From positions 22,045,595-22,109,594 of the forward strand of contig NC_063160.1 in NCBI RefSeq assembly GCF_020921035.1: 64,000 nucleotides of DNA, read 5' to 3'. Shown one piece after another: positions 24,691-37,489 of the stretch. Source of the DNA: Rhodamnia argentea. Taxonomy: Eukaryota > Streptophyta > Magnoliopsida > Myrtales > Myrtaceae. Position numbers and translations under genes: made by a program. Positions within the stretch are counted from its first letter, which is position 1, and every line of letters begins with the position of its first letter. The notes beneath the pieces were generated by a model, which did no database searches, was not told the DNA's origin, and saw only the letters and a program-made list of their open reading frames with translations.

Positions 24691-25770
24691 CCTCAATAGC
24701 AAGTTCTTGTTCACTAGTTCACTCGTAGAGGCAGCTCATGAAAGTCCAACTCAAGCATCCGAAAACTCCCTAAGATTGCTCTACCATTCTTTCCTTTCCC
24801 TTTCAGGTTATCGGGTAGGCGGCACACGGTGTTCCCCTATTGATCGAGACGAATTGATCCAACTTGGACGATTTCTGTGCCTACCAGACTTCTGGGGTGG
24901 ATTAATGAGATACCCATGAAAAACGAAAATGCTGTGGCATTGGAAGCACAGAACTAGATCATCTGATCACTCAGACTACCCGAAAGTGAAGGTCTCGATT
25001 TTGAGGACTGACCTCTTTCGAGGAGCGTCACTGTTGCTCGTGTCGCGTAGTTCTTGCCAAGCATCAGCATTTGCCCGAAAACGATGGGGAAGTACATCAC
25101 TACCTAGTCACCGCAGAGAGGCTCCGAGGAGAGGTTTCCGAGAGACCGATGTTTGGCAAGTCTATGATTCTTACAGTAGATTGGTTTCTAATTGGGTGCA
25201 TTAACATTTGGTTTGAGCTTCCTTAAACAGAAGAAAGCTCAAGGAGCTAGAAGATTGTTTGTGGGTGGTGTGCTGCAGTGTCTTCAATGCAAGTTCATTT
25301 ATCTGAGAAATAGGCTTCCTGCCATTGATAATAGTCGGCGAACGGTTTAACCCTCCACCTTGTCCCGCTCTGTTTGCTTTTACAAACAGGAGGACGAATC
25401 GAGGTCTCCCCTGTTCTTCGGCTGTCTGTTATCTTCTCAAAGTATGGAGGCAGGCATTGCTGTTATGTTGCATCAACAGATCTCCCGGGGCGGGGGTCGG
25501 GACGCGGAGTTCTCTTGGGCTGAAATGCAGAGTGCCAAAGGATGTTATAGCTTCGAGTCTAGGACGCTAAAAGTCAGCTAGGAATGCCCTCGATGACCGT
25601 CTTTCAGTTGCAGAGTCCTCTTTCCATGGAGCCAGTGATGAAGAGGATTAGATTTGCTGCGTGTCCCGCTACAGCTTTGTAGAACAAAACCTGCTAGCAT
25701 CCTACGAACAGCTAATCCTTAGGAAACACTCCGCAAAACTAACGTGCCAATCAACGCAAATCAGTTGTCC
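24691..25770. other. Balanced-composition segment, possibly organelle-derived
   Basis: This interval differs from its AT-rich surroundings: near-balanced base composition, few homopolymers and several short open frames (24707-24919, 24929-25204, 25325-25570). That texture resembles plant mitochondrial intergenic DNA. I do not recognise a mitochondrial gene in it, so a nuclear insertion of mitochondrial DNA is only a possibility. The frames themselves are not supported as genes. Confidence 0.25.
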
Positions 25771-25850
25771 AAAAAGTTCTTTAAGCCTATTGCAGTTTCG
25801 CCAATTTGGCTCTATAATCAGATCCACCCAATTTAGGAAAAAAAAAAAAA

Positions 25851-27010
25851 TTCCCACTATCAAAAATACTTATTAAGATTTATTCGGCCGTCTCTTTTGA
25901 GAATGTGATAAATGTCAAAATTACGGTTCATTGATAAGAGTCGCCCTAAATCCTGCGTTGATTCCGATCTTTTCCACGTTTAATTTTGCTAGTTGAGTCA
26001 TAAACCTTTCCACATTTTGCCAATTGAGTCCATCCGATCAATATTTGCTTAAAACGGCTGATGTGAACGTCGGCCGTCCTACAAGGCATGACCGGTGCCG
26101 ACGTGGATGATTTTTGTTAATTTTTTCTTCTTTCTTCTTTATTTCTTTTTCTTTTCCGTCCAAACCCAGCGAGCTGGCCAACCCTCGTCGGACTTGGTAG
26201 AAAAAAAATGTAAAACTTGAAAATAAAATAATCTATAAAAATTTATCCATGTTATCGTTGGCCGTGCTACATGGCGGGATCGGCGTCCACATAAGTAATT
26301 TTTGGCTCAAATTAGTTGTACGAACTCATTTGACAAAAAGTGAAAAGGTTTAGGACTCTATTAAAGAATTAGAAAAGTGCGGGACTAAATTGGCCAAAGT
26401 GCAATAGATTTATGATCTTCGTAAATATTTATTAAGATTCCCACTATAAAAAATATTTATTAAGATTTATGCAACCGTCTCTTTTGAGAATGTGATAAAT
26501 TTCAAAATTACGGTTCACCGATAAGAGTCACCCTAAATCCTGCGTTGATTCTGATCTTTTCCACGTTTAATTTTGCTAATTATGTTATAAACCTTTTCAC
26601 ATTTTGCCAATAGAGTCCATCCGGTCAATTTTTGCTTAAAATGGTCGACGTGAACGCCGGCCGTCCTACGAGGCATGACTGGTGCCAATGTCAATAATTT
26701 TTTTATTAATTTTGTCTTCTTTCTTCTTTGTTTCTTTTTCTTTTCTGTCCAAACCTAGCGAGCTGGCCAATCCTCGTTGGATTTGGTAGGAAAAAAATGG
26801 AAAACTTGAAAATAAAATAATTTATAAAAATTTGTTCATGTCATTATCGGCCGCCTTATGTGGCATGACCATCATCCACATGAGAGATTTTCAGCTAAAA
26901 TTGGCTAAACGAACTCAATTAACAAAAAATGAAAAGGTTTAGGACTCCATTGAAGAACTAAAAAGGTGTAGCGATTGAATTGGCCAAAATACAATAGATT
27001 TATGATCTTC
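25851..27010. repeat. Tandem duplication, two 587-bp units
   Basis: Unit 1 is 25851-26437 and unit 2 is 26438 to about 27010. Each starts ttcccactat and continues with cgtctcttttgagaatgtga, taaatcctgcgttgatt and cacgtttaattttgct. Each has a GC-rich patch (cggccgtcctac.aggcatgac, gcgagctggccaa.cctcgt) and ends caatagatttatgatcttc. The copies differ by scattered substitutions, so this is an old direct duplication. The GC-rich patch in an AT-rich shell resembles the elements at 4.4 and 60 kb. No coding capacity. Confidence 0.8.
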
Positions 27011-28520
27011 AAATCCGAGAAAAAGAGCAACAATAATCTTTTTTCCGAATGGTTCATCCGAACTGCGCACGTCACCGGTCAATCCAATGATGGAAACCAA
27101 GTCGACAAGCTAAAGGATTCGGAGATGTTTGTTCACCCACTCCCCGTCCAACGCAGTAGGTGCCATGGCCACCTCATCGAGTTGGTGATCCCCGCTTTCT
27201 CGGCTTCTTGGTTCAATCACACGAGTTTTAGGTTTCGGCAGATGCTAACATTACTAATCAATTACCAAAAGAGCTAAACAAAACTCTTGGAATTCCCATA
27301 CCGTGTCGTGTGAATTTCATCTAATGTTTTCCTTCCAGGACACTCAAATCGTATCCCCTTTTTCGGACGATGGCCATAATAATATCTACGAGCAATGACA
27401 CGGATAAGCGAGAGTTCTTATCCATATAAAAAGGGGAATTTTATCAAAAGCATATGTACGTTGTGAATCTCTATCTTTCTCCTTGAAATCATATCACACC
27501 GTACTTTATGGATGCCTTAATTTCACGAAAAATAAATGATTCAGAAAATATTTTCTCTTTAAAATGATCTCCTTATCGCTTGTAAAACCGATCGAATCAA
27601 AAATACTTTTATTATCCATGAAAATGTATAATCGCTGTCGATAATGAAAACATTTTTAATTAACTAATTATTTGAGCGGTATAAACGATTTTCTTAGAAA
27701 AATACTTTACAAATCACTCTCTCTCTCTCTCTCCTCTCTTTCGCGAAATAATCGAAGCCTATGTCATCATATTCCATACCGTTGAAAGATATGCACGGTG
27801 TAAAATTTTTCAAAATCTCAAATGTTGTGGATGGGTTGATCTAATATGCGAGTTCTTTCGAACATTTTCGCTCACAAGTGTTCCGAGCGCATTTAATAAG
27901 CGGTCAATTAAGAAAATTTTTCCGATTCCAGGTGAATCTTATATTATGCATAACTGCTCTTTTAAAAATTAAATTATTTCAAGTAAAGTATATCTAACAG
28001 ATGTCTTGGTCACACGTACGTTTTTTTTTTTTTTGGGCAAAGTAAGAGACGCTAATAATAAGTGTGAGTTTAGGAAAAGGGGGATGATTTATTTATTTTT
28101 TTTGGAAATTTTTTAAAGTCACGTCGGTATTCAATTACATCAATTTGATAAATTTTAGGATTCGAATGTATTTTTTTGTAAGTTTTAGAATTCAATTGTA
28201 ATTTTTTTTAAAATTTTAGGACTCGGCGAGCATATCTCGTTTTTTTCCGATAAAAAAAAAGGGAAAATATCTGGTTTTCGAAAAAAAAAAAAAAGAAGAA
28301 AAGGAGAAAATATCTCATTAAATAAAAACCCAAAATGAGCGAAGGGAAATTCAGGGTGGTCGAGAAAAATTCAATCACCGTTCCCGTTCCCAGGGTGACA
28401 GAAACATCCTGAAAGATGCCTTGACGTGCGTGTGCGTGGGGAAAGCTAAGCGCGACTGTGAGCCAGTTCTGTCTCCTGCCCGCGAAGAGGTGGAGGTGGC
28501 GGAAGCAAGCGAGGCCGACC
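27011..28520. other. Intergenic and GPAT9 upstream region
   Basis: No gene is supported before the GPAT9 start. It contains a CT microsatellite (about 27717-27740) and poly-T/poly-A tracts. The 27500-27720 part shares tttcacgaaaaat- and cgcttgtaaaacc-like words with the MITE region at 18.5-19.3 kb. The GPAT9 5' UTR is likely in about 28400-28520. Confidence 0.4.
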
Positions 28521-31500
28521 ATGGCGAGCCCCGGGAACCTTAAGACCTCGAGCTCCGAACTGGACCTGGATCGCCCCAACATCGAGGATTACCTCCCTTC
28601 CGGATCCTCCATCCACGAGCCTCGCGGCAAGCTCCGCCTGTCCGTTCTCCCTCCCTCCCTCCCTCCCTCCCTCTCTCGATCGTTTGCTGGTTCGGAAACG
28701 ATGGACCGCGTGTGCGATTGAGCTCTCGCGGAAGTTGCTCCCAGTTTTAGCCACCCGTTCTTCTTTTCCAGTCATTTGCACCAGACCGACCGAGATCAGT
28801 AGCGTCCGGCGCTTTTCTGACCGTTCGTTTCTTTTGGTTGGCAGGCGCGATTTGCTTGATGTCACGCCGACTCTGACCGAGGCTGCCGGTGCTATCATCG
28901 ATGTAAGTCGTGCTTCACTTGGCTTTGTGTAGGATTCGTTGTAAACCGAAAATGCGAGCATCCGCGTTTCGAGGCCGCCTTGGTCGACGCCGTTTGATTT
29001 GGGAGTTGTTTTGTAATGGTCGGGCCAGGACTCTTTCACGCGGTGTTTCAAGTCGAATCCGCCGGAACCTTGGAACTGGAACATATATCTCTTCCCGCTG
29101 TGGTGCTTCGGGGTGCTGGTTCGGTACTTGATCCTGTTCCCAGCAAGGTTAGTCGCTCAAAAGTCTGTTAAATTCTATTTGAATGTGACGCACCGATAGA
29201 AATTCACTTCACTGAATCCGGGTTGCTAATCCTGAAATCTATATCTGATCAAGAAAATGACGAACAGAACGATAGTAATGTGCATTTCTAACTTTTATGT
29301 TTCATGTTGGTCTACGTTTGTTACTAATCTTAGCATGTTTTTTCAAATGAGTTAAATTGCCATGAATCTTGTTCTTTTGAATATAAGTGGCGCATCAGTT
29401 CATGAGTACATCATCAAGGATGAAACAGGGTTTTCAGCTTTAGTTTATAAAGGAATTGTTTCTTCATGCTTGCTTGCACTTATTGGGCATGTCCCATGAA
29501 ACTTTGCTTTAATCTATCTGTTAACTTTGGCCTTTTTGGATTTTATTTCTAATTGGTTTTTTTTCAATAATTATCACAATGTATAAGTCTTAAAACAGGT
29601 CTAATGCATGAACGCATCCGACAAAAAGCCCTTTGTTGAATATTAGGTTCTTACATTGAGGGCTTTTGAGTTTTTCAATTTGGAGATTACAGTTTCTGGC
29701 AAATTTATGTGGAAACTGTGATGCGGCGACAATTGATAGTCACCATAGCTGTGGCAATTTTTGTCTATTGTGATGTCTAGTCAATCTATGTTGCGGCACT
29801 CAAAAGTTCTGGGCCCTTCATTGTCGGAAACTGAATGGTGCTAGGCTCTTACATGGGAGAAAATGTTTTGCTAGGACCAACTTGTATTTTGGTTGTTCTA
29901 CTTGTATTTACCATGTCCTTCGACATAACGCCTACTGAAAGGGCCTTCCATTTTGTCCTGCAGCTTTATTGTTCATCTTGTCGGTGTGATACCTTTCTTA
30001 GGCAATATGGAAACTGACATGACTAAATTGACGTTACATCGCATATGGATGATGTCTGGTGCTTTAAGGGACAGAAAATGAATGGATCTTCTCCTTCTTC
30101 TTCTCCTTCTTCTCGTTCTTTCTCCTCCTCCTCCTCCTCCTCCTCCTTCTTCCTCTTCTTTCTTATCTTAAGGGGTTTGGGAATATCTGCATTGTGCTTT
30201 AAGTTTCCAAAATTATCATTGTCATTATACTTTTGGAAGTCATCATAGTGGCCTCTCTTGGTACAGGTTTTGATTTAATGATCTTTGACTGCAGGATTTT
30301 AGTATTGACAATCGGGTGGATAATATTCCTCTCATCATTTGCCCTTGTTCATTCTATGCTTAAAGGGCATGATGCACTGAGAAAGAAGCTGGAGGTGAAT
30401 GCACTTTTGTTAACGATGTTGCTATTTTCACTTACATCTGTGGGTTGTTTAGTCTGTTTATTTTTGTATCGCTGGTTGGGGGCTTTTTCCCTTTTGATTT
30501 CCTTACTAGGTCGGATTGAGTTCCATTCTTTGGGTGCAAATCAGATTCCACTTTTCCCACTTTTGAACTTCTCGACCGTTTATTTGGGATTTATACGCAA
30601 CGTTTCCTTTATCTTATTTAACTTTACGCTTCATTGTTGGGTATCCATATTTCATGTTTCCTTTTTCTTTACAAGCTAAACCTTTCAGAAGTATGAGGTA
30701 CTTCTCTCATTCATGCGGACCTTCTTATTTTCTATGTTTTTTTCTTTTGGGGATTTTATGCACGCATGCTGTGTGCCTTGTTTGGGGGAGGGGCTTTGGA
30801 GGGACCATGTATTTGACACGCATCTTATATCCAATGTGCTTGAAGGCTACTAGTGTCCGACTAACCTTTCCTTATGTTCTTCTAAGTGATTGAGCTTTCT
30901 CACGAGGTTTCTTGTTGCAGCTAGCTATTAGACGCTTTAAGTCAAAAAGTTTTCTGATGCTTTGGTCCTTGCAGAGGTTGCTGGTGGAGTTAATTTGCAG
31001 CTTCTTTGTCGCTTCATGGACTGGGGTGGTCAAATACCATGGGCCACGGCCAAGCATTCGGCCCAAACAGGTAATAAAACTAAACTGTTGATGTTTATCT
31101 TTTCACTTTTTCCATGTCCTGTGAGTTACAATTTTTATTCATGTATAGGGACTTCATGCAGTTTAAATTTAATTTTGTGTGTTGAACAGGTTTTTGTTGC
31201 CAACCACACCTCCATGATCGATTTCATCGTCTTGGAGCAAATGACTGCCTTCGCTGTTATTATGCAGAAGCATCCTGGATGGGTTGGTTAGTAGATTGTA
31301 GTGTATGCTCAATATATTCGGGATATCTTTATCTTTCGTAGGGCATCGAGAGTTTTACCAGAGTTTCACATTTTCTTTTTCGGTGAGAGAACCCTAAAAC
31401 ATTGCTGTACATACGCTGTGATAGAATAATAAACAGTAAATCACACCTCATCTAACAGCTTAAGCTTTTAGAACAATTGGTAGTGGTTCCTCAAAATCTC

Positions 31501-33276
31501 ACATGTTCTTTGAAGATGCATTGGTTACTCCTTGTAGTCCTCAATTGCTAGAGTGATTATGAACTCTTAATTTTGTTTCTTTCATAGGACTACTGCAAAG
31601 CACTATTTTGGAGAGTGTAGGATGCATCTGGTTTAATCGAAGTGAGGCCAAAGATCGTGAAATTGTGGCAAAAAAGTAAGAGCACAGGTGCAGCACAAGC
31701 ATTGCTCAATTTGATTACGGTGAATTGCTATGTAGATATCTGTTAAAATTTTCAGGTTGAGAGATCACGTACAGGGAACTGATAACAACCCTCTTCTCAT
31801 ATTTCCTGAAGGGACTTGTGTGAACAATCACTATACTGTCATGTTCAAAAAGGTACTTTAAATTATTGTTTCCTATGCAGAGAGCCATCATAAAGAATGG
31901 ATCTGTATGTCCTCGTCCTAAATTGGGCAGTACTCTGGGTCGTAATTTCTCTATATGTCAACATTTGATCGTTTACTGTAAATGTTTTTCCTATGAAATA
32001 GCTCGTTGCTTCAGATTGCATGCTTCTTGGATGTCTTTGATAATTTACTGCTCCAAATTTCGATAAAAAGATATGTGCAATGACTAATTTTTTAATAGGC
32101 TGTTTGTTTGAAACTGATTCTGTCTTCATGATACCTAGGGTGCATTTGAGCTTGGATGCACTGTTTGCCCTATCGCAATCAAGTACAATAAGATCTTCGT
32201 GGATGCCTTTTGGAACAGCAGGAAGTATGGGACTGCCTACAAGAACTTATGTTGTACAGTTTGTACTTATTGGCCATAAATGAATGCCTTGGGAACACTT
32301 GTTAAGCATGTCCAATAAGGGAAGTTCCACTTTTGAAAGCACAGATTGCACTAATCACAAGAATAGTATTCTGGAATTTGAAACTCCCTTTATTTAGCTG
32401 CTTAACAAATGCCTCGAGGGCACTCTTCCCATAACTCCATGTAATTTTATGGACATAGAGTGAAGGATTAGCTGAATTTCCAAAACACTTAACTTTTTCA
32501 GTGGTAACTAACAAAATGGCATGACTTCTTTGCCATATTCGAGGCTAATAATTATTCGATGCATCTATGTAGGTAGAAAAATCTTGTCTGAATCAGTGAA
32601 ATGCCTCTTCTATATCATATTGGTTCATTAGCAGCAATTGGAGGCTAATGCCCCAGTCACTCTGTATGCAGACAATCTTTCACAAAGCATCTGCTGCAGC
32701 TTATGACATCCTGGGCTGTTGTTTGTGATGTCTGGTACTTGGAACCCCAAACCTTGAAACCCGGTGAGACACCAATTGAGTTTGCAGAGAGGTAATTGTT
32801 CACTTTTTATGCACAATATGCTGCAAGGTTATTAGGCTGAGGGTACTTTAGTTTCCTATATTGGGTGGCTTGATGGGCAACTTTGATGTCGACAACCTTC
32901 TCTTTGTACTACTATGTCACTCTTGTACAGGGTCCGGGACATCATATCTGCTCGAGCTGGTTTGAAAAAGGTTCCTTGGGATGGATATCTGAAATACTCC
33001 CGCCCTAGCCCCAAGCATAGAGAAGGGAAGTAAGTCAAATCTAGTCCATTTTCTAAGATCCAGTTTGATTTGGCAATTTGCACCAAACAATGATACTGGA
33101 GCATCCCATCAACTTCCCCTTATTTTGTTTGAGGGGTCGGGGGGTTTGAGTGTGTGTGAGCCTTTGCATAGTTACATGGTAACTGGCTACTATGTTTGCT
33201 CTATTTGATTTTTCTTTCTACAAACAGGCAACGGAGCTTTGCTGAGTTGGTGCTGCAGCGACTTGAGGAGAAGTGA
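28521..33276 (+). CDS. GPAT9: Glycerol-3-phosphate acyltransferase 9, 12 exons
   Basis: CDS = join of 28521-28639, 28845-28902, 29029-29147, 30295-30394, 30975-31070, 31190-31286, 31588-31675, 31756-31852, 32139-32224, 32672-32791, 32931-33029 and 33228-33276; 1128 nt, 375 aa, against about 376 in Arabidopsis. GPAT9 sits in the ER and transfers an acyl group from acyl-CoA to the sn-1 position of glycerol-3-phosphate, the first step of membrane-lipid and triacylglycerol synthesis. Visible features: N-terminal LDLDRPNIEDYLPSGSS; adjacent hydrophobic segments at about 78-98 and 100-117; acyltransferase block NHTSMIDF at 169-176 with the catalytic H-x4-D pair H170/D175; WFNRSEAKDRE; and FPEGTC at 242-247. 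The C-terminus is KVPWDGYLKYSRPSPK, then LQRLEEK. The intron 1 donor (CCT|GTCCGT) is weak; the others are ordinary GT-AG. Very high similarity to known GPAT9 makes this call firm. Confidence 0.97.
30097..30152. repeat. (TCC/TTC)n microsatellite in GPAT9 intron 3
   Basis: A pyrimidine trinucleotide run lying wholly inside the 1.15-kb third intron. It makes open frames of Ser residues that are not coding. Confidence 0.85.
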
Positions 33277-34191
33277 GGAATTTTGTTGATCATTTCAGCT
33301 GGTAGTACTCCTGCTGTATAGCATTTGTTAATGCCTTAGATCTGATTGCCCGATCAAATACATGCTTCGCCGGTTTTAACGTAGTAGGCATATTTTTTCC
33401 AAAGCAAGTTGTTAGATTTTCTCCTTCGGATCATTTTGCTAGAGAATAAGTTTTTAGCGAAAGCAGGCCCTCTTAGCTTCTCTTGAAAGGTGCGATGAGT
33501 TATGACACGAGTCTGGACAAGAACTGACGACTGTGGGAGACCAAATCAGCACACAAAGGGCATGCGTATCTAGTTATCTTCATTTGAGGGCTACTGTCTA
33601 CAATTTTGAGACTGTAGGTATGATTTGTCTCGTCTTTAGGACATTGACCTGCTGTGGCAAGTGAGAACTAGTGTGGATTGCTGCTAACTACTTTTTAACC
33701 ATGCTTCTTTCTTCGTTCCCTTAATCATTTGCATGTATAGATGTTCGAGATTGTAATTCTTGACTTTTGCCTGAGATGGTCGAGGTTTTTCATTTGCAAA
33801 AAGAGTCCTCCCAACAGTTTCTTCCTTGAAATAGCAAGTAGATTAAGCAATCTTCTGTTAGGAGGTTATCAGTGCATGTGGTGGCGGTGATGTCCAGGAT
33901 CTGCAGGGTGTTTTTATTAAGCGCAGAGGCATTGTATAGTCTCCCGAATTTTTGCTCAATCAAAATCTTACCGGAGAGTCGCGCTAGGTAGGACTCCCGG
34001 CTTTTCCTGCCCAATGTCAGATTCTAAGTACGAACGATTCCCGAACACGATCGTGGAATTGTATCATTTTCCTATGACAGATTGTCAAGGGCATTGACGT
34101 TGACTTGTCTCAATTAGCTGGACTATTCGAAGGCCAAAAGGGGGAAAACATCATTATCCTCGTCCGGTGCCAGCGGTCCATCTCCTAAGCG
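33277..34191. other. GPAT9 3' flank and intergenic DNA
   Basis: Presumably holds the GPAT9 3' UTR. No further coding sequence. It ends at the left border of the LYM2 duplication. Confidence 0.45.
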
Positions 34192-35140
34192 AATCGAGAC
34201 GTAATCATGTGAACCCCTCTCTTGACTAATGAAGGCTCCGCTGACGTTGTGCTTGTTCTAAACAAGAATGATCGTCCCGTCAATGCTCCAGTTTCGGGTT
34301 GAAATGGGAATTCCTCTCGCGATATGTTGCGTACCAAAGCTGGCTCATTGGCGACTCATTCCACCCAAAATTTAGTATCCGTCTCTTCCCCACCTTAGGA
34401 AAGAAGTCGCACGTTCACGGTCTGGACGTCATTTTTCTCCGTCGTTGGCGGGTAAAAAGGGGCTCATGGAAACAGGCTTGCCTGTAAAGTTATTATGCGA
34501 AAAGGGTTTTTCGAATATGGTCAAATGGCATGGAAAGCGGATGGATGTCCACCGCATGGCACTCCGGATGACGATCTAGAGACTTAAGGTTGATACGCCA
34601 GTCACGAATGGACCAATCCCCATAAATGCGTTTGGTTCTTGAAAATCAAACTCGTGCTCTCGCAAAAGCAAGCTTGGAAAATTATTGAATTTGACCGTGC
34701 TTGGTCGTTCGCATAAGTCCGCTCCAGATCCTGTATAACCAAATGAAATATTAGAAACATGGAGAGTTGAAGTGGACAGGACTCACTTAAAGACTTAGAA
34801 GCAGTCCTTTCAATTTAATTCAGACCCCAGCTGGATCTTCACCAATTTGACCAGCTGTTCCTGTTCTCCATAGAGAGAGACAGAGAGAGAAGGGGGAGGG
34901 GGAGGGATTTTCTCGAAAGGAAGCGGCAAATTTCCTTCTCCCACCAAATTTGTCAACATCGATCCACTCATTCTCAGGTCAACCCCAAAGTCTCCGGTCA
35001 ACTCTTGCTCATCGTCATGCGCTCGTTTTCTACTTTGCTGCTTCGCCACCATTTCAAGCGTCGCCATTCCATTTTGCTCCTCCTCTAACAGAAACTCAAC
35101 CCTCACCGATCCTCGCAAAAAGAAGGAACAAATCTTTCTT

Positions 35141-35168
<28 letters not shown>
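35141..35168 (+). promoter_or_regulatory. (AG)n tract abutting the LYM2 copy 1 start codon
   Basis: A pure 28-bp AG run that ends directly at the ATG. It lies in the 5' leader and is kept, at 30 bp, in copy 2. GA tracts in leaders are candidate BPC-factor or translation-modulating elements; its role here is inferred only. Confidence 0.6.
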
Positions 35169-35172
<4 letters not shown>

Positions 35173-37200
35173 GGTGCGTCGCGGTGCTCGTGTGCCTCTC
35201 CGTCCTCCTCTGCGCGCTCGCGCCGGCGACGTACGCCCTCGGCTTCCGCTGCACCTCCCAGCCTGAGGCCACTTGCCAGGCGCTGGTCGGCTACAAATCC
35301 CCCAACACCACCACCCTCAGGTCCATCCAGTCCCTCTTCGGCGTCAAGTACCTCCACTCCCTCCTCGCCGCCAACAACCTCAGCCCCACCGCGCCTCCCA
35401 CCACCACCGTCCAGGCCCAAGACACCGTCATCATCCCCTTCACTTGCAGGTAACCCCCCCGAAAAAAAACGAAAAGAAAACAAATCATGATCGACTCGAG
35501 TCGAGTGGACCCATTTCATAATAAACTGCGTTCGAAGTGGCAACCTCTGTTTCTTCACATCGCGCTTCATTAAAAGCTTAAGCTTGAAGAAGAGATGCTT
35601 GCGTAAGTAAAATGCTCGACTTTGTTGACGAGGACGTACGTGCAGATGCTCGAACGGGTCGGGTATATCGTACCCTGGCCCCGTGTACACAGTCCAGAAG
35701 GACGACGGCCTCTACTACATCGCGTCGTTTGTGTTCTCGTACCTGCTGGTGTACCAGGACATCCAGCTAGTGAACCACATCGAGAACGCCAACCTCATCA
35801 AAATCGGGCAGCTGCTGCGGATCCCGCTGCCGTGCAGCTGCGACCCAGTGGATGGGCAGAGGGTGGTGCACTACGCCCACGTGGTGGCGGAGGGAAGCTC
35901 TGTGGAGGAGATTGCCAGGAAGTTCGGCGCGCCGGAGCAGACCCTGCTGGACCTGAATGGGTTGGCCAGCGCCAAAGATCTCATGGCCGACACGGCTTTC
36001 GACGTCCCTCTTAAAGGTGATCTCTCTCTCTCTCTCTCTTGCGAAAATTAGTTTTAACGGTTGGTGACCGTTGTTGGTTGACGGGGTCTGCAAGATAAAA
36101 TCCTTCTGTTTTTTCCGATGGAAGTAAGGCGAGCGATTTTGGTAACTCTGTGTGAGTAATTGACTCTGATGTGTCGATCATCGTGCAGCTTGTACCTCCA
36201 AGATCGGTAACGGATCGCTGGACGCCTCGCTGCTCGTGCCGAACGGCTCTTACGCCTTCACGGCCAACAACTGCGTGCAGTGCAGCTGTGATTCCGTGAA
36301 TAACTGGACGTCGGTATCTATTTTCCGGCCAAATGTTTTCGAGTCATCGGTTCGGTTCCTTTTTCGTTTGAAGAATCTGCAAGTTACTAAGACATCACCG
36401 TGCTTTGGTTCGTTTCGTTGCGGTTCAGATTACAATGCCAGCCCTCCAAGATTGCGGCTTTGGGTGATTCGAAGTGCCCGTTGATGCAGTGCCCGGGTGC
36501 CGATAATCTGACCATCGGCAACACGACCGTGGCGTCTTGCAGCAGTGCGACGTGTTCTTATGCCGGTTACACGAGCCAGAACACCATCCTCACGACCCTC
36601 GACACGAAATCCACTTGTCCCGGTACGTGCTCCTTGCTAGCATTTTTCAAGCGATTAACTTTTAGTCCTCCGATTTGTTTCGAGCGCTCCCTGTCCTAGG
36701 ATTTAGGTTTCTCCAAGAGGCCCCGAGATCAAACGCGTAGACTACATTCGAGCGATGTAGACGGTATGTCCGCAAGACGGGTGTCCCCTGCCGCTAATGA
36801 TTGACGAACTTTGTTTGGCTTCCGTCGACTTTAGCTGATCTAGTCCGCGGTTAACTAGCATGACAAGTCGATCGAAAAGGTCAGAGACTGGTCGAGCGCG
36901 TGTCCTGATGAAGTCCGAGTAGTTTTAATGCCGAGATCACGGGCATGTGCGCACCTGCTATAGTGTCGGGCCGAATTGTGTCGAGCATTGCCGATTTTGT
37001 CTGCTTTGCTCGTCGCATTATTCGTCTCTGTACCCGAAAACTCACCCCGATGCATATCTGTTGTTGGTCGTTGAACAGCTCCCCCGCCCAGTTCCGGTGA
37101 CAACGGCAATAACCATGCGGCGAAGATAGATATGGGAACATTTAGTTGGAACTTCCTCGCGACGGTGACGTCGATACTGCTTTTCGTGCGACGTATTTAG
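35169..37200 (+). CDS. LYM2: LysM GPI-anchored protein, LYM2/CEBiP type, copy 1
   Basis: CDS = join of 35169-35449, 35646-36016, 36189-36309, 36429-36622 and 37079-37200; 1089 nt, 362 aa. LYM2 proteins sit on the outer face of the plasma membrane, bind chitin oligomers, and in Arabidopsis mediate chitin-triggered closing of plasmodesmata. Seen here: signal peptide of about 1-24 (hydrophobic CVAVLVCLSVLLCALAPA); LysM-like repeats at about 40-92, 106-158 and 168-217; CxC spacers TCRC (92-95) and PCSCD (156-160); a cysteine-rich segment (CVQCSCDSVNNWT, about 246-258); several N-glycosylation sites. A Ser/Gly-rich hydrophilic stretch (about 325-335) and a hydrophobic tail, FSWNFLATVTSILLF, form a GPI signal. 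The ATG directly follows a 28-bp GA run. The intron 3 donor is GTCGGT, with a competing GTATCT 4 bp downstream. Alternative names in the same family are LYM1/LYM3, which fit less well. Confidence 0.93.
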
Positions 37201-37489
37201 CGACATTTTTCGTGCACGCTCCGTATACATTTATGATAGAGCCTCAATAATTCTCGGGACAGTACATCACTACGGTTTTGTTCTGCAATTGTAAGGAATA
37301 ATGATCCGTTCGGAGTTCATTCAGCGCATCTGAATCCGAATGTTTTCGCTCGAAGAGCCATCTCGCACATTTCCATGATGACGCACGTGCTTCATTCGAC
37401 TTGCTACGGACTCCGCGAATCCATCACGTAACGTTCTTCGATCCATCATGTAAGAATAGCATTAACAATCTCATTGACAAACCGAAGGC

